Below are positions 1 to 9,677 of a DNA stretch of 64,000 nucleotides, piece by piece. The DNA is taken from the NCBI RefSeq assembly GCF_010093595.1, contig NW_022985438.1, positions 3,003,356 through 3,067,355 of the forward strand, read 5' to 3'. The DNA is from Mytilinidion resinicola (Eukaryota; Ascomycota; Dothideomycetes; Mytilinidiales; Mytilinidiaceae). The stretch's first letter is position 1. Each line of letters starts with the position of its first letter. The notes beneath the pieces are model-generated. The model saw only the letters and a program-made list of their open reading frames with translations, had not been told where the DNA came from and did no database searches. Made by a program: the position numbers and the translations under genes.

Positions 1-155
1 ATCCATGGTATAGAACGCTCGCAGCGACTAATTGGGGCCGTTTGAGATAAGCCGTGCGCGGGACTGTGGATGGCTAAAGCGCAGCGCTGTTTGTGCATAG
101 CCATTTCGCGATGTGATAGTGCACGGCCTCCACACGCTCCGCAGCTTATAATTGC

Positions 156-2486
156 GTGAACATCATGCAATCGCCCAAAACCCCTTCCCACCGGATCAGC
201 TTCGCTTCCAGTTTCAACACTGATAACAAAGACTACCGGCCCCCTGAGATGGGTAACCTGGTGTCACGACAGCTCGAACCAGCTGCGACCCAACGGTTTG
301 GGTTAATGGACGAGTTTCTCGGCCTCGAGGAGCCAACATGCTCCAAGTGCGCAAAGATTGTCGCGTACATCGAGGTCATCCAGAGCAAAGGCGTGGTCAC
401 TTCAACTGACTACCCTGCCTTCGAGCTACACCGCAATTTCAAGGAGCTGGAAGCGGAATCTCTGGGCTGCGTATGCTGCCGACTACTCCGGCAGGCACTG
501 CTTCTTAACCAAATCACCATTGCCGGCGTTGCAAACCTACGGAAATGTCAAGATCCAATTCTGATCGAATTGCGGAGTGGCAAGCAACTAGCTCTTCGAA
601 TTTGCATTCCGAACATAAAGGACAGTACCGCGACATTATCATGCGCAACGACACGCCCTCCACCGTGTCGACAGCTCGCTGTGAACGCACTCGACAAGAG
701 CGTCTGTCAAACAGCAAGAGGATGGCTGAAAGAGTGCCTCGGTCCTAAATGGGAGCAGCCGAGCCTAGTACAATCGAATGCAAGTCATCGACAATGCGCG
801 CAGCGTTTAACATCTCGCAACCCTACAAGGTTACTTCACATACTGCCTAGCCCGAACACCGAGCCGCTGGAGCAAATAGAGGTACAGCTCGAACAAGGCC
901 TAGAAAGCAGAGTGAACTACGTTGCCCTTAGCTACTCGTGGGGCCAAAACACGAAAACCAGCAAAATTATCCAATCCGGTAAAACAACGAAACGGAATTA
1001 TCAATCACGCCAAAGGCCATTTCCCTGCGCTGAATTCCCGGCCACGATCCGAGACGCCATCGCCTTCACGAGCCGTATCGGCGTGGAATACATTTGGATC
1101 GATTCCGTATGTATCATTCAAAAGGTCGATGGCGACCAGGGCGATGGCAGCAAGGACTTGGAAAGAGAAATGCCGAAGATGCACGAGGTGTATGGCAACG
1201 CGCTCTTCACCCTAGCCGTGTGTTCTAACGACAACGCTAAGTCCCGTATGCTCGCATTGCGGTCCGCCTGGCAATACCGGAGGGAAACGTGCAAACTGAG
1301 CAACCAGTACCTCACGGTAATCGATCCGTCTCTGGACAATATCCGGGCCTCGTCACCGCTATCGAAGCGCGGCTGGACGTTGCAGGAGGAACGCTTGTCG
1401 CCGCGTGTCCTGTACTGGACGGGACAAGGCATGTACTGGAGTTGCATACAGATGCAGCGGAGCGAGGTGGAAGCGGAACAGAAATCCGCCACCGTATTGG
1501 AGCAAGGTGAATCCACATACACGGGCAACTACAAACATCCGCAAAACTTCCTCTGGACCTGCTGGTCAGTGCCGTCTGGCGATGCGCTGCATAGAGCCTG
1601 GCTAGATGTCGTTAAGTCATATTGCCGACGGCAGCTGGGTGAAGAGTCCGATCGGTACCCTGCGATTTCAGGCCTGGCAGCACGGTACCAGTACGCGCAG
1701 GCCGGCGACGAATACCTAGCCGGGCTGTGGCGGAAGCATTTTGCTGAGGATCTGGCGTGGTGCGTCGTGGCTGGTCAAGCCAAGGACGAGGGACTAAGCC
1801 TGCGTAGCAAAGCGCCATTGCCCTCGTGGTCGTGGGTTTCTCTTCCATTCGGGACGAACATCTTGAATAACCTTGATCGGCCGCTGATCCCCGCTGAGGA
1901 TGGAGATGGAGTTGATAAGTTCAAACTAATCCGGATACTAGGCTCGCAATCTTCCGAACGCGAGCAGTCATCAAACCCGCAATACCAGGACCTCAACGAA
2001 GCCAACCAGCGTGTCTTAGTAGGTAGCAAGGTTGAGAGGGTCAGAGTTCGTGGTCTCCTTCGCCCATTCCTCAGGAACGACTCTAAGTTCCGACCATGGT
2101 CGAAGGTGGCACTCAATCAAAGCCGACGACAATCACAAACACTGCCCCGATTTACATTCTCTTCCGCTCCTGAACAACCAGTCCACTCAATAGATCCGAA
2201 GAGCGGCTATGTGATGGCGTACGAAAGTGGCAAGAAGGAAACAGTCGGGCAGCTAGACTATCGAACTGACGCGGATCGGTTTGCGAGCGGGAAGCTGGAT
2301 ATGATGTGTTTAGCGTTAGGCAGCGCGCAATGCGACTCGATGATGTTGTTGGCTAGGAGTCAGCAGGATGATGGGAGCGATAGTAGTAGGATCGCGCAGG
2401 ATGAGTATCGCCGGGTAGGTATATCATATGGGTTTCGGAAAGACTTCTTTGATAATACAAGGGCTGTAGAGGTGACACTTGTGTAG
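156..2486 (+). CDS. HET-domain (heterokaryon incompatibility) protein
   Basis: Single-exon gene of 776 residues. The HET domain starts near residue 250 with the classic YVALSYSWGQ block, continues with FPATIRDAI and IWIDSVCIIQ (about residue 312), and ends with RGWTLQEERLSPRVLYW near residue 405. Upstream, at about residues 60-110, is a Cys-rich stretch (CSKC, later CVCC) that is common in fungal HET proteins and may bind metal. The remaining C-terminal half is poorly conserved and hydrophilic. HET proteins take part in non-self recognition between fused hyphae and can trigger cell death, but most genomic copies have no assigned incompatibility role. The first ATG is followed four codons later by a second one, so the start could lie 9 bases downstream. 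No frameshift or stop is visible. The family call is secure; the specificity is unknown. Confidence 0.9.
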   Translation: MNIMQSPKTPSHRISFASSFNTDNKDYRPPEMGNLVSRQLEPAATQRFGLMDEFLGLEEPTCSKCAKIVAYIEVIQSKGVVTSTDYPAFELHRNFKELEAESLGCVCCRLLRQALLLNQITIAGVANLRKCQDPILIELRSGKQLALRICIPNIKDSTATLSCATTRPPPCRQLAVNALDKSVCQTARGWLKECLGPKWEQPSLVQSNASHRQCAQRLTSRNPTRLLHILPSPNTEPLEQIEVQLEQGLESRVNYVALSYSWGQNTKTSKIIQSGKTTKRNYQSRQRPFPCAEFPATIRDAIAFTSRIGVEYIWIDSVCIIQKVDGDQGDGSKDLEREMPKMHEVYGNALFTLAVCSNDNAKSRMLALRSAWQYRRETCKLSNQYLTVIDPSLDNIRASSPLSKRGWTLQEERLSPRVLYWTGQGMYWSCIQMQRSEVEAEQKSATVLEQGESTYTGNYKHPQNFLWTCWSVPSGDALHRAWLDVVKSYCRRQLGEESDRYPAISGLAARYQYAQAGDEYLAGLWRKHFAEDLAWCVVAGQAKDEGLSLRSKAPLPSWSWVSLPFGTNILNNLDRPLIPAEDGDGVDKFKLIRILGSQSSEREQSSNPQYQDLNEANQRVLVGSKVERVRVRGLLRPFLRNDSKFRPWSKVALNQSRRQSQTLPRFTFSSAPEQPVHSIDPKSGYVMAYESGKKETVGQLDYRTDADRFASGKLDMMCLALGSAQCDSMMLLARSQQDDGSDSSRIAQDEYRRVGISYGFRKDFFDNTRAVEVTLV

Positions 2487-3318
2487 ATAGTTTAACGGAA
2501 AAGCGTCTGCGATCGCGAAGTCTCTGTACGCTACTACGACATCTATTGGAGTCTTACTAATATTGACGCCATACCGATCTAAAGTAGAGGGTTACTCTCG
2601 AGGCCTATTCAATTTTTGCTATTCTCTAAGTATAAAGGCAATATAACGCAGATTACGAACGATTCCGACCTCCTTAGGAGTTGAAGTGGTACGTCCGTAG
2701 ACACTTTCCGCTCTATTCGAGGCTAAAGTTTGCTAATAATGAGCTTCTCGTATGATCTAGCATGTGTTGAACTTCTCTATTCTACCATTCTTTCTTTCAG
2801 CTAGAAATAGGGGCACAGGTTTGCAGCATCTCAGCAGTAATAATCTGCTCGACCAGGGCAGAGAATCCTCCACTAGAAAGGAGCCTGAGCTTCCAAGGCT
2901 TACAAAACTATATGGGGCCCAAATTCGTTGACCCGGGACAGAATTGAGGCCCCTCGCTAAAACTTGACAATTTCTGGTGGGTAAGTTACATCTGAGACTG
3001 CGCCGAAGCTGAGCCGGGCCTGAGCCGAACTCAGCCACAGCGGCGAAGGGTCACGTGAGCAGCGGGGGTTGGGCAGCGTGCACATTAGAGTGGTATAACG
3101 TTGTATCATTAAACATATAACAGACTACTTTATTACCCAATGAGAGAATATCGCAGTCGACCAAAACTATCATGACTCTGGACTGATTAATGATGCTCTA
3201 AACTATAGATGTCGTTGAATGCTATGAGCGATGCGTTAAAAGTCATGTGACTCAGTGAATTTCAGTCAGTGAATTTCAAATGGATAATCTAATGGTAGTA
3301 AATGTACCACCACCCTTA
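2487..3318. other. Intergenic stretch without a supported gene
   Basis: About 830 bases between the HET gene and the 3' end of the kinase-like gene. It is moderately AT-rich with stop codons in all frames. Around 3000-3070 there is a short GC-rich patch with repeated gagcc/gccga words and a CACGTG palindrome. I see no coding signal or clear repeat boundary. Confidence 0.5.
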
Positions 3319-5432
3319 CTATCCCCAGCTCCTATACATTGCTTTATCGGCATCAGACAAGGCGTCCCACTTTGTCTTAAGATGCTTGTAATTTTTCCCT
3401 TCGCCACGTTGATCAGTCAGCCTGGTTTCACACAAGCGTTTCTTCTTGAATATGAGGTACTTACCTTTATACCAAGCGGCGCTCTTCGTATCCTCGACTT
3501 GACCACCTCTAAATCCCCCCAACCACCACAGGAACCCTGCTCTCTCGGCGGCGGGAATTGCTTTTTGATTTCGAGAGAAAACCCCGAGTTCATGGACGTT
3601 GGTCGGTTCTGCAGCTTTTGCCCAACCAGGTGGGGGCCCTGGCAGGGGGGCTTCTGAGGGGTCTTCCTGGAGATCTTCTTGAGGGTCTTCTCGGGGGTCT
3701 TCCTGGGGGTCATCTTGGGGGTCTCCCAGGGGATCTTCTGGGGGTGCCACAACGGCCCCTCCCGCGACAGCCGCAGAATCCACTCCATCCGGCGGCCTCC
3801 TCCTCTTCCCCTGCGGGCCCTGCGCACCCACCCCGAAGGCATCATCTTGTAACCTCACCTTCAGATGCTCCATCAAGAGCTCCGGGCCCGCAACCTCAGG
3901 ATCCCCAAATATCCCCTTCGCTTTAACTAACTCCCTCCGCACATTTCTCCTCAGCTGATTGATATCCGGTCGGTCTTCTTGCTGCGCCTCAACACACTTC
4001 TGCACCAGGCGCTCCAAATTCGTTGAGTACATCGCGCCATAGTTTTTCAGATGGTCGTCTACTATTCCATCCGCATACGGACTCTCGAGCTCTGGCTCCT
4101 CGAAGTCCATTATTTTTACTCGAATGTCTTTTAGGTGTCTGTAAGCGTAGCTGCTGCTTCGCATCAGCTGCCACATGACGAGCCCGACGGCCCAGATGTC
4201 GGTTTTATCCTTGAAAACGAGGGCATCTTGCTCGGGTTTCGATAGTCTCGCAACGTCCGCTTGGGAGTACATTTGCTCCTATGTTGCCGTTAGAATTGAT
4301 TAGATATCAGTTGTCACGCCGTGGACTGTAAAGAAGGGCATCTCACAGGGGCTTTCCATCCCGGTGTTCCTTGTCTGCGCTCGAATTCCAAACCGTCCGT
4401 CATTTCGAGCGCAGTGCCGAAGTCGCCCAACATTGGGGTGAGGTAGCCCATGTATGGCGGGTTTGGGTCACCGAGGAAGATATCTCCAGGTTTGATGTCG
4501 CGGTGGACGATTCTGTTCCAGCCTGGCTGCGGTGCTTGTGGTATGAATTCGCCGTTGGCGTCAAATTGTGACGAGTTTCCGATTTGGAGCACGTAGAGGG
4601 CTTCCGCGAGCGCGTCGAATATGACCCACAGATATATCTCTGGTATCTGTCTGATGACCAAGTAAGCATTATAGCCTAATGTAACAAGCATAAAGCGACA
4701 TACTTTTTATTCCTTCGTGCTATTCCTTCGATTTGCCATATATCTCCACCCGGGGCGTAATCCATGTATAGCAGGAACACATTCTCGTGGTCTGAATCAC
4801 CCCAGCTCCGCAAGCCGATAATGTGCTTACAGCCAACGTCAGACAGCTTCTCATGCAATCTTGCCTCATGTAGGAGATATTCTCTCGACTTAGCGCCACC
4901 CTCGCCACGGGAATGCTCGCTCCGTTTAACTACCACCCGCTATTACCGGAGGCCGTTAGAAAAAGCACACGTCGGGGTCCATAAGGGGGTGTGAACTCAC
5001 GTCAATTATGTTGTAGTCGGTGTCGACGTTGACGTAGAGATATATCGTCCGATGAGGAGGCCACGTCTTATTCCTATCGTGATCCCCGAAGCTGGGATCC
5101 AGTACGCGGGCATACACCCATTCCCCGGAGGCCATAACATCGTTGATGTGTTGTTGTTCGCTCGCGGTCGGAGAAGGTGGCTCGACGTTCGGGTTCGCGA
5201 TCAAGTCGGTCTTTTCTTGGTCGTTCAGATTGGCCCATTTTTGGAGTGCATCTATCTGCCCTCGTGGTGCTGCGAGAACGTTGGAACTAGCGATCAACGA
5301 CGTGGAGTTTTAAGACTTACTCCCCCAGTACGCGTAGGTCCGGATCTTTCCATAATGTTCCTCGAACCTTGCCCTGTCCTCCCGATCTAGCGCTAGTAGC
5401 AGCTCTTGTGATTCCGCCTGTGTTCCTGACAT
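3319..5432 (-). CDS. Divergent protein-kinase-like protein with acidic DP-repeat tail
   Basis: Five-exon model read by eye: 5432-5321, 5269-5001, 4939-4704, 4650-4347, 4278-3319, giving 626 residues. Splicing restores the kinase landmarks. RVVVKR carries the candidate subdomain II lysine. HRDIKPGDIFL is the catalytic loop. DFGTAL is subdomain VII. GWKAPEQM (the APE motif) is created exactly across the last intron, and DIWAVGLVMWQL is subdomain IX. No glycine-rich loop is visible upstream of the lysine, and the catalytic-loop Asn is Asp (PGD rather than PGN), so activity is doubtful. After the kinase domain come roughly eight Asp-Pro-rich tetrapeptide repeats. The extreme C-terminus (KTKWDALSDADKAMYRSW) resembles the last helix of an HMG box, but weakly. 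A good GTAAGT donor near 3470 could alternatively splice that tail away. Kinase fold is confident; function is unknown. Confidence 0.75.
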
Positions 5433-6268
5433 GGCGGATCCAACTTCCGAGTCGCACGCGGTACACGAAATACTATCTCTTAGTCCAGCTGAGTCTCAGG
5501 AAAAAGAGGACAGGAAGGTAAACTGACATTAACGTGTTGCCAATGACTGCACAAAGAGATTGAGAGGATACATGGTCGGAGCCCACAAAGACGACATCTC
5601 TCAAACTACGTTGTCCTTGTCTTCCGCAAACGGCTGGTTACCTTAAAAGCTATACACATGACCGCACGTATCGTCGTAAGTTTCTGCCTCTATATTTCCA
5701 TGCTGTGGGCTTCGCAAATCCTTACCAAAAGACTCCCTACTTTCATACTTTCAGCTTCGTGTTCACTCACCAAAACGACCGACGAGCGCAAGACTGAAAA
5801 GCCTTCCTCCTTCTCCAAATGCATATCTTCCTCCTCAACGCATACCCTTCCCATTGCCCTTTCGCTTTCCCCATTAGTAGACCGGAGACCTCCATGACAT
5901 CCAACCCTCTCTACTATTCTTCCACACTTTCGCCCTGCCTCCCAACCCCCCCCGTAGATCCTAGGTAAGTACGCAGCACCTCGAAGTCATAGCCTTATCA
6001 TTGCCCTTCGCTTCCTCCAACTCCCAATGCTAGCATTAGTAGAACCGAGAACGCCGTGACAGCCAGCCCCTCGATACTACTCCTTCTCTCTGCCTCTCTT
6101 CTTCCCTCCTCCCGTAAATCCATACTTGCACAAGCACTTTCACGCCTCTCCCACTACCCCCTCCACTCACAACCTCTCACTCATCAAACCACCCCACCCC
6201 TCCCCTCACAGCGAACACAAAAGTCTCCAATCATCAAAAAGAACCAACACAAGCATCAAATTAACCAA
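5433..6268. other. Intergenic stretch with a diverged tandem duplication
   Basis: Lies upstream of the kinase-like gene and downstream of the DUF2985-type gene. It is pyrimidine-rich on the + strand. The segments at about 5850-5960 and 5998-6122 align with each other (shared words include cattgccc, cattagtaga, ccgaga and ctcccgta), which suggests an old local duplication. No gene is supported. Confidence 0.45.
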
Positions 6269-8502
6269 CTACTTCTCCCCCCCCTCCTCCTCCCCCTCCC
6301 CCACCCTCCCCTGCTCCTTCCTCGCCTTCTCCCTCCTCTTCCTCTCCTCCTTCCGCTCCTTCTTCCCCACCTTGACCCCCTTCGCCTTCAACCCCTTCTC
6401 CTTCCTCAGCTTCTTCAACGCCTCCTCTGTCAACCCCTGCCTAAACATCTGCTCCACCACCATCTTCTTCCTGCTCCTCCGATCCCCGACCGTAATCGTG
6501 ATGCCCGCACTGATATTACAGCAAATCGAGCACGTCAAAATCACCGCTGTGAGCGCCTTGGGCCGGTCCTTATAATAGATCCCCCACGTGGTCCCGCCCA
6601 GCGCCATCTGGAAGCACGAGTGGCAGTCCAGCAGCACGACGATGGTAATCAGCAGGCGCAGCGAGAACGCGCGATGCGTAAACGTCTCGTGGGGTTTGTA
6701 GAACGTGTGGCTCTTGGCGAACTTGCCCTGGTGGTACTCGAGCTTGCGCTGCTGCTCCTCGGTGAGCACGATGCCCTCCGGGTCCTCGTCGGACTTGTCG
6801 ATGACGGACTGGTTCTCGATGTCGCGGTTGCTGTCGGGCAGCGTGGGCAGTTCGTTGTGGTCGCGCAGCTCGGGCAGGGCGCGCTGCTTGCGCAGTTTCC
6901 AGGTGAGGTGCGCGTAGCGCGCGATGAAGATCATGTGGTACGTGTCGACGGCGCGGAAGGGCGCGAAGCCGATGCCGACGACGCAGAAGAGGGCTGTGAG
7001 GATTTGGTCGCAGATTTCGATGAAGTAGGCTTGCCGGTCGCCGACGGAGATCCAGCCTGGGACGGGTATTAGGACTTGTAGATTTTGGAGGGGATTGGTG
7101 GTTAGGGGGCAACGTACCGATGATGAAGAGGACCCAGGCGGCGCCCCAGAAGGTAAGTAAAAATGCGTATAATGTGACGAAGAATCCAACAGCTGATGCA
7201 ATGTTAGCAATGTTCCATTAGTATTCCTTGGAGTACTTACGCTTTTGAACATATTTTCCAAACCCACGCATCCCTCTCTTGAAAGCAGCTCGTCGCGAGT
7301 GTAATAGATGTCTGACGTGGTCGTTCAATTCCGCTTTATCCTCCGCACTCCATCCCTCTAGCGACGCGCCATGTGGCAGGACAGCGTAGTTGTGCCCTTC
7401 TTCCAGACTAGTCAACACAGAAGAGATGGTTGCCGAGCTTTCATATCGATTTAAGTACGGCCGTTGTGGATCCTTCTCCTCGTCATAGGCCTGGTCCTGG
7501 CTCGCGATGCCCTCGATTCCTTGGAGGAAGTTGTGTGGTGGCTCTCCGTGGGCAACGCCAATGTCTTCATCCGTGGAAGAGTCGGAATCGGTGGAATGCC
7601 TGGAGAGGTCGTATGTAGGTTGTCTGCGGTAGAAACTACCGAGGTTAGGGATGAAGAGGGAGTTTTGTACGTTGTTTAGGGTCGTGAGGGTTGCCACTTC
7701 GGGATCTGATAAAGGAGTTTCGATTAGCATTTAGTACCGTATGGAGGCGGCAAAGTATCTTACCAATAACATCGAGCATGTCAATAATATTTGAATCATA
7801 CTCCTGATGGTCCTGGCCAGACGCTGCAAGCATATTGGTGCCGGAAGGTAGCCTGTGCAGTATATTTCTAGCCGAAGTGCTCGCTCTTCGCCGCGAACCT
7901 GACGGAGCGATGGGTGGAACCGAGAGATTTTCGGAATTGCTTGGATGTGCAGATCCATCTTCCTGGACGGGTGAGAGGTAGTTCGATTGCGCTGTCATCT
8001 GCCTCCTAATGGCAAGGTCGTCGGCCAGGGCGGAGAGCTGCGGCCGTTGAGGCTCGGAGCTGCTCCGCCGGCGATTCGAGGGCCCATCGTTCGTGTCGTG
8101 CTGCTGAGTTTGAGGTACATTCGCAGACGATCGCACTGGTTGCTGATATAAAGAGTTCGAGGACGCAAGTCTGCGTAGACGGAATCCCGAACCCGCCCGC
8201 GAAACCGTGGGACGTTGCGGAGTCGAGGACAAGGATGGCTGCAGTGGCGCTGGTCTCCTGGGGACGATGGAAGTGAATGTGGGGCCTGTGGTGGTGGTGG
8301 TGGTGGTGGTGCTCAGCCCATTGCTGGAGGTGGTGGTATTTCTAGGTCCTGAGGTCGTGGTGACTGTGTTCGAGGATCGGGGGTCTGAAGAAGTAGTCGT
8401 CGTGGTTGTTGTGGTCGTTGATGAGGGCGGATGGACAGAGATTGAAGGAGCATGATCGCGTCGCGAAGGCTCGTCTTGGCTGCTGGGACGGCGGTCTGCC
8501 AT
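6269..8502 (-). CDS. Integral membrane protein, DUF2985-like
   Basis: Four exons: 8502-7764, 7705-7241, 7192-7118, 7074-6269; 694 residues. The N-terminal 250 or so residues are disordered and Ser/Thr/Pro-rich, with several poly-Thr runs. Exon 3 encodes a hydrophobic helix (FFVTLYAFLLTFWGAAWVL), followed by VPGWISVGDRQAYF and a second helix, ILTALFCVVGIGFAPFRAVD. A charged loop leads to HTFYKPHET and two more helices (LLITIVVLLDCHSCFQM; ALTAVILTCSICCNISAGI). The tail is extremely Lys/Glu/Arg-rich. This organisation, with the W-I-S-V-G-D-R-Q and FAPFRAVDTYHM blocks, fits the fungal membrane family I know as DUF2985, whose function is unknown. The start is the only ATG that opens the Ser/Thr-rich region. 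The family name comes from memory of conserved blocks; the membrane topology is seen directly. Confidence 0.75.
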
Positions 8503-9677
8503 CTGGATGAGGCGCTTTTCGAATGGTGATGGTGGAGGATGGCGATCTTATCGAGAGGGCATCTAATCCGTCGTCTCAGACGCAAAAGCTTGTGCAGCGC
8601 CTGGACTTGCTTACCACAGCCACTAAGGCCGGCACATCCGCACGCCCCCGTCTTGTGATATGACGTATTGGGCGATGATTCGACGAGTTCAAGCTTGCAT
8701 ATGCACGATGGTCCGGGGTTGAGTTTGAATCAGCAGAGGTCCGAGGGAGAGACCGTAGGGCACGTTGGGAGAGTATGGTGGTAGGTCGTTTGGACAATGG
8801 AAACACCACGGCGGCATCGTTTCAAAGCAAATCGGATCGCTGCACCACCCCTTCCGGGCGTGGGAAGCGCCAAGGCTGCCATAATCGAGATGCCGTGAAT
8901 TGGCGCTTCCGGCTTCCCGTCGGTGGATGCATGCCACTCGCCAGGGTCCAGCTTTCTTTATTTCTTCACTTCTTCACTTCTTCATTTCTTCATTTCTTCA
9001 TTTCTTCATTTCTTCATTTCTTCATTTCTTCATTTCTTCATTTCTTCATTTCTTCATTCTTCAGTTCTTCAATACTTCTAATATTTTCCAGCGCCATGGA
9101 AATCTCTTCGCCCATAGAATTTCTGTGTTGATACATGTCGATCTAAATCTTGCCGCTCTTAAAGGCCCGAATGCAGTGCTCAGATTGTGCAACATGTTAG
9201 CTGCATTAGACAGCTTTTGGGTGCCAAACAATGTTTAGGTGCCCCCGCTGTGAGTCAGCTTTTTCTCTTAGCGCGCAATCGAGCGCGGAAGTTTAGCATC
9301 AATGACTGATCCCGCTGACTTGTAATCATTTCCGAGTTCGGATCGTGATCCAATATACTATACAAAAGTCAACGATGACTGCTATACATGAGCCTCGTTG
9401 AAAACGCTACTCCCCCTGAGCGCCAAATGAATCAAGACCACTCTATCCAACACCTTAGAAAGGAGATCCGAAAACGCCGTCGCTTGCCCCACAATCAATT
9501 CCCGCGATGTAGTAACAGGACTAAGTCAAATGCCCTTCTCTGAATGAGTGCGGTCTTATACCAGTTACCCCATAGGCGAGATCCTCTGCCCAAGCAAATG
9601 TCCAAGAGGATGTTGTCTTTCTATTTGAAAGAGAAATGTTAGCTCAATAAAGAAGTGACTAGGAGAGCAGCATTTAA
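8503..9677. other. Intergenic region with 8-bp microsatellite
   Basis: Upstream region of the DUF2985-type gene and downstream of the hydrolase-phosphatase gene. Apart from the 8-base repeat listed separately, I see no coding region or RNA gene. Confidence 0.5.
8956..9060. repeat. 8-bp tandem repeat (ttcatttc)n
   Basis: About a dozen near-perfect copies of the 8-base unit TTCATTTC run from about 8959 to 9058, with a variant (TTCACTTC) at the left end and decayed units on the right. It produces spurious reading frames of FISSFLHF type. The unit length of eight argues against coding use. Confidence 0.9.

Noticed and set aside
6056..7072. Long + strand frame of 338 codons opposite the DUF2985-type gene
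   Set aside because: Antisense shadow with a low-complexity Leu/Pro run caused by the Lys/Glu-rich tail on the other strand.
8775..9238. Open frames rich in Phe-Ile-Ser-Ser-Phe-Leu-His
   Set aside because: They are translations of the 8-base microsatellite and have no independent coding support.
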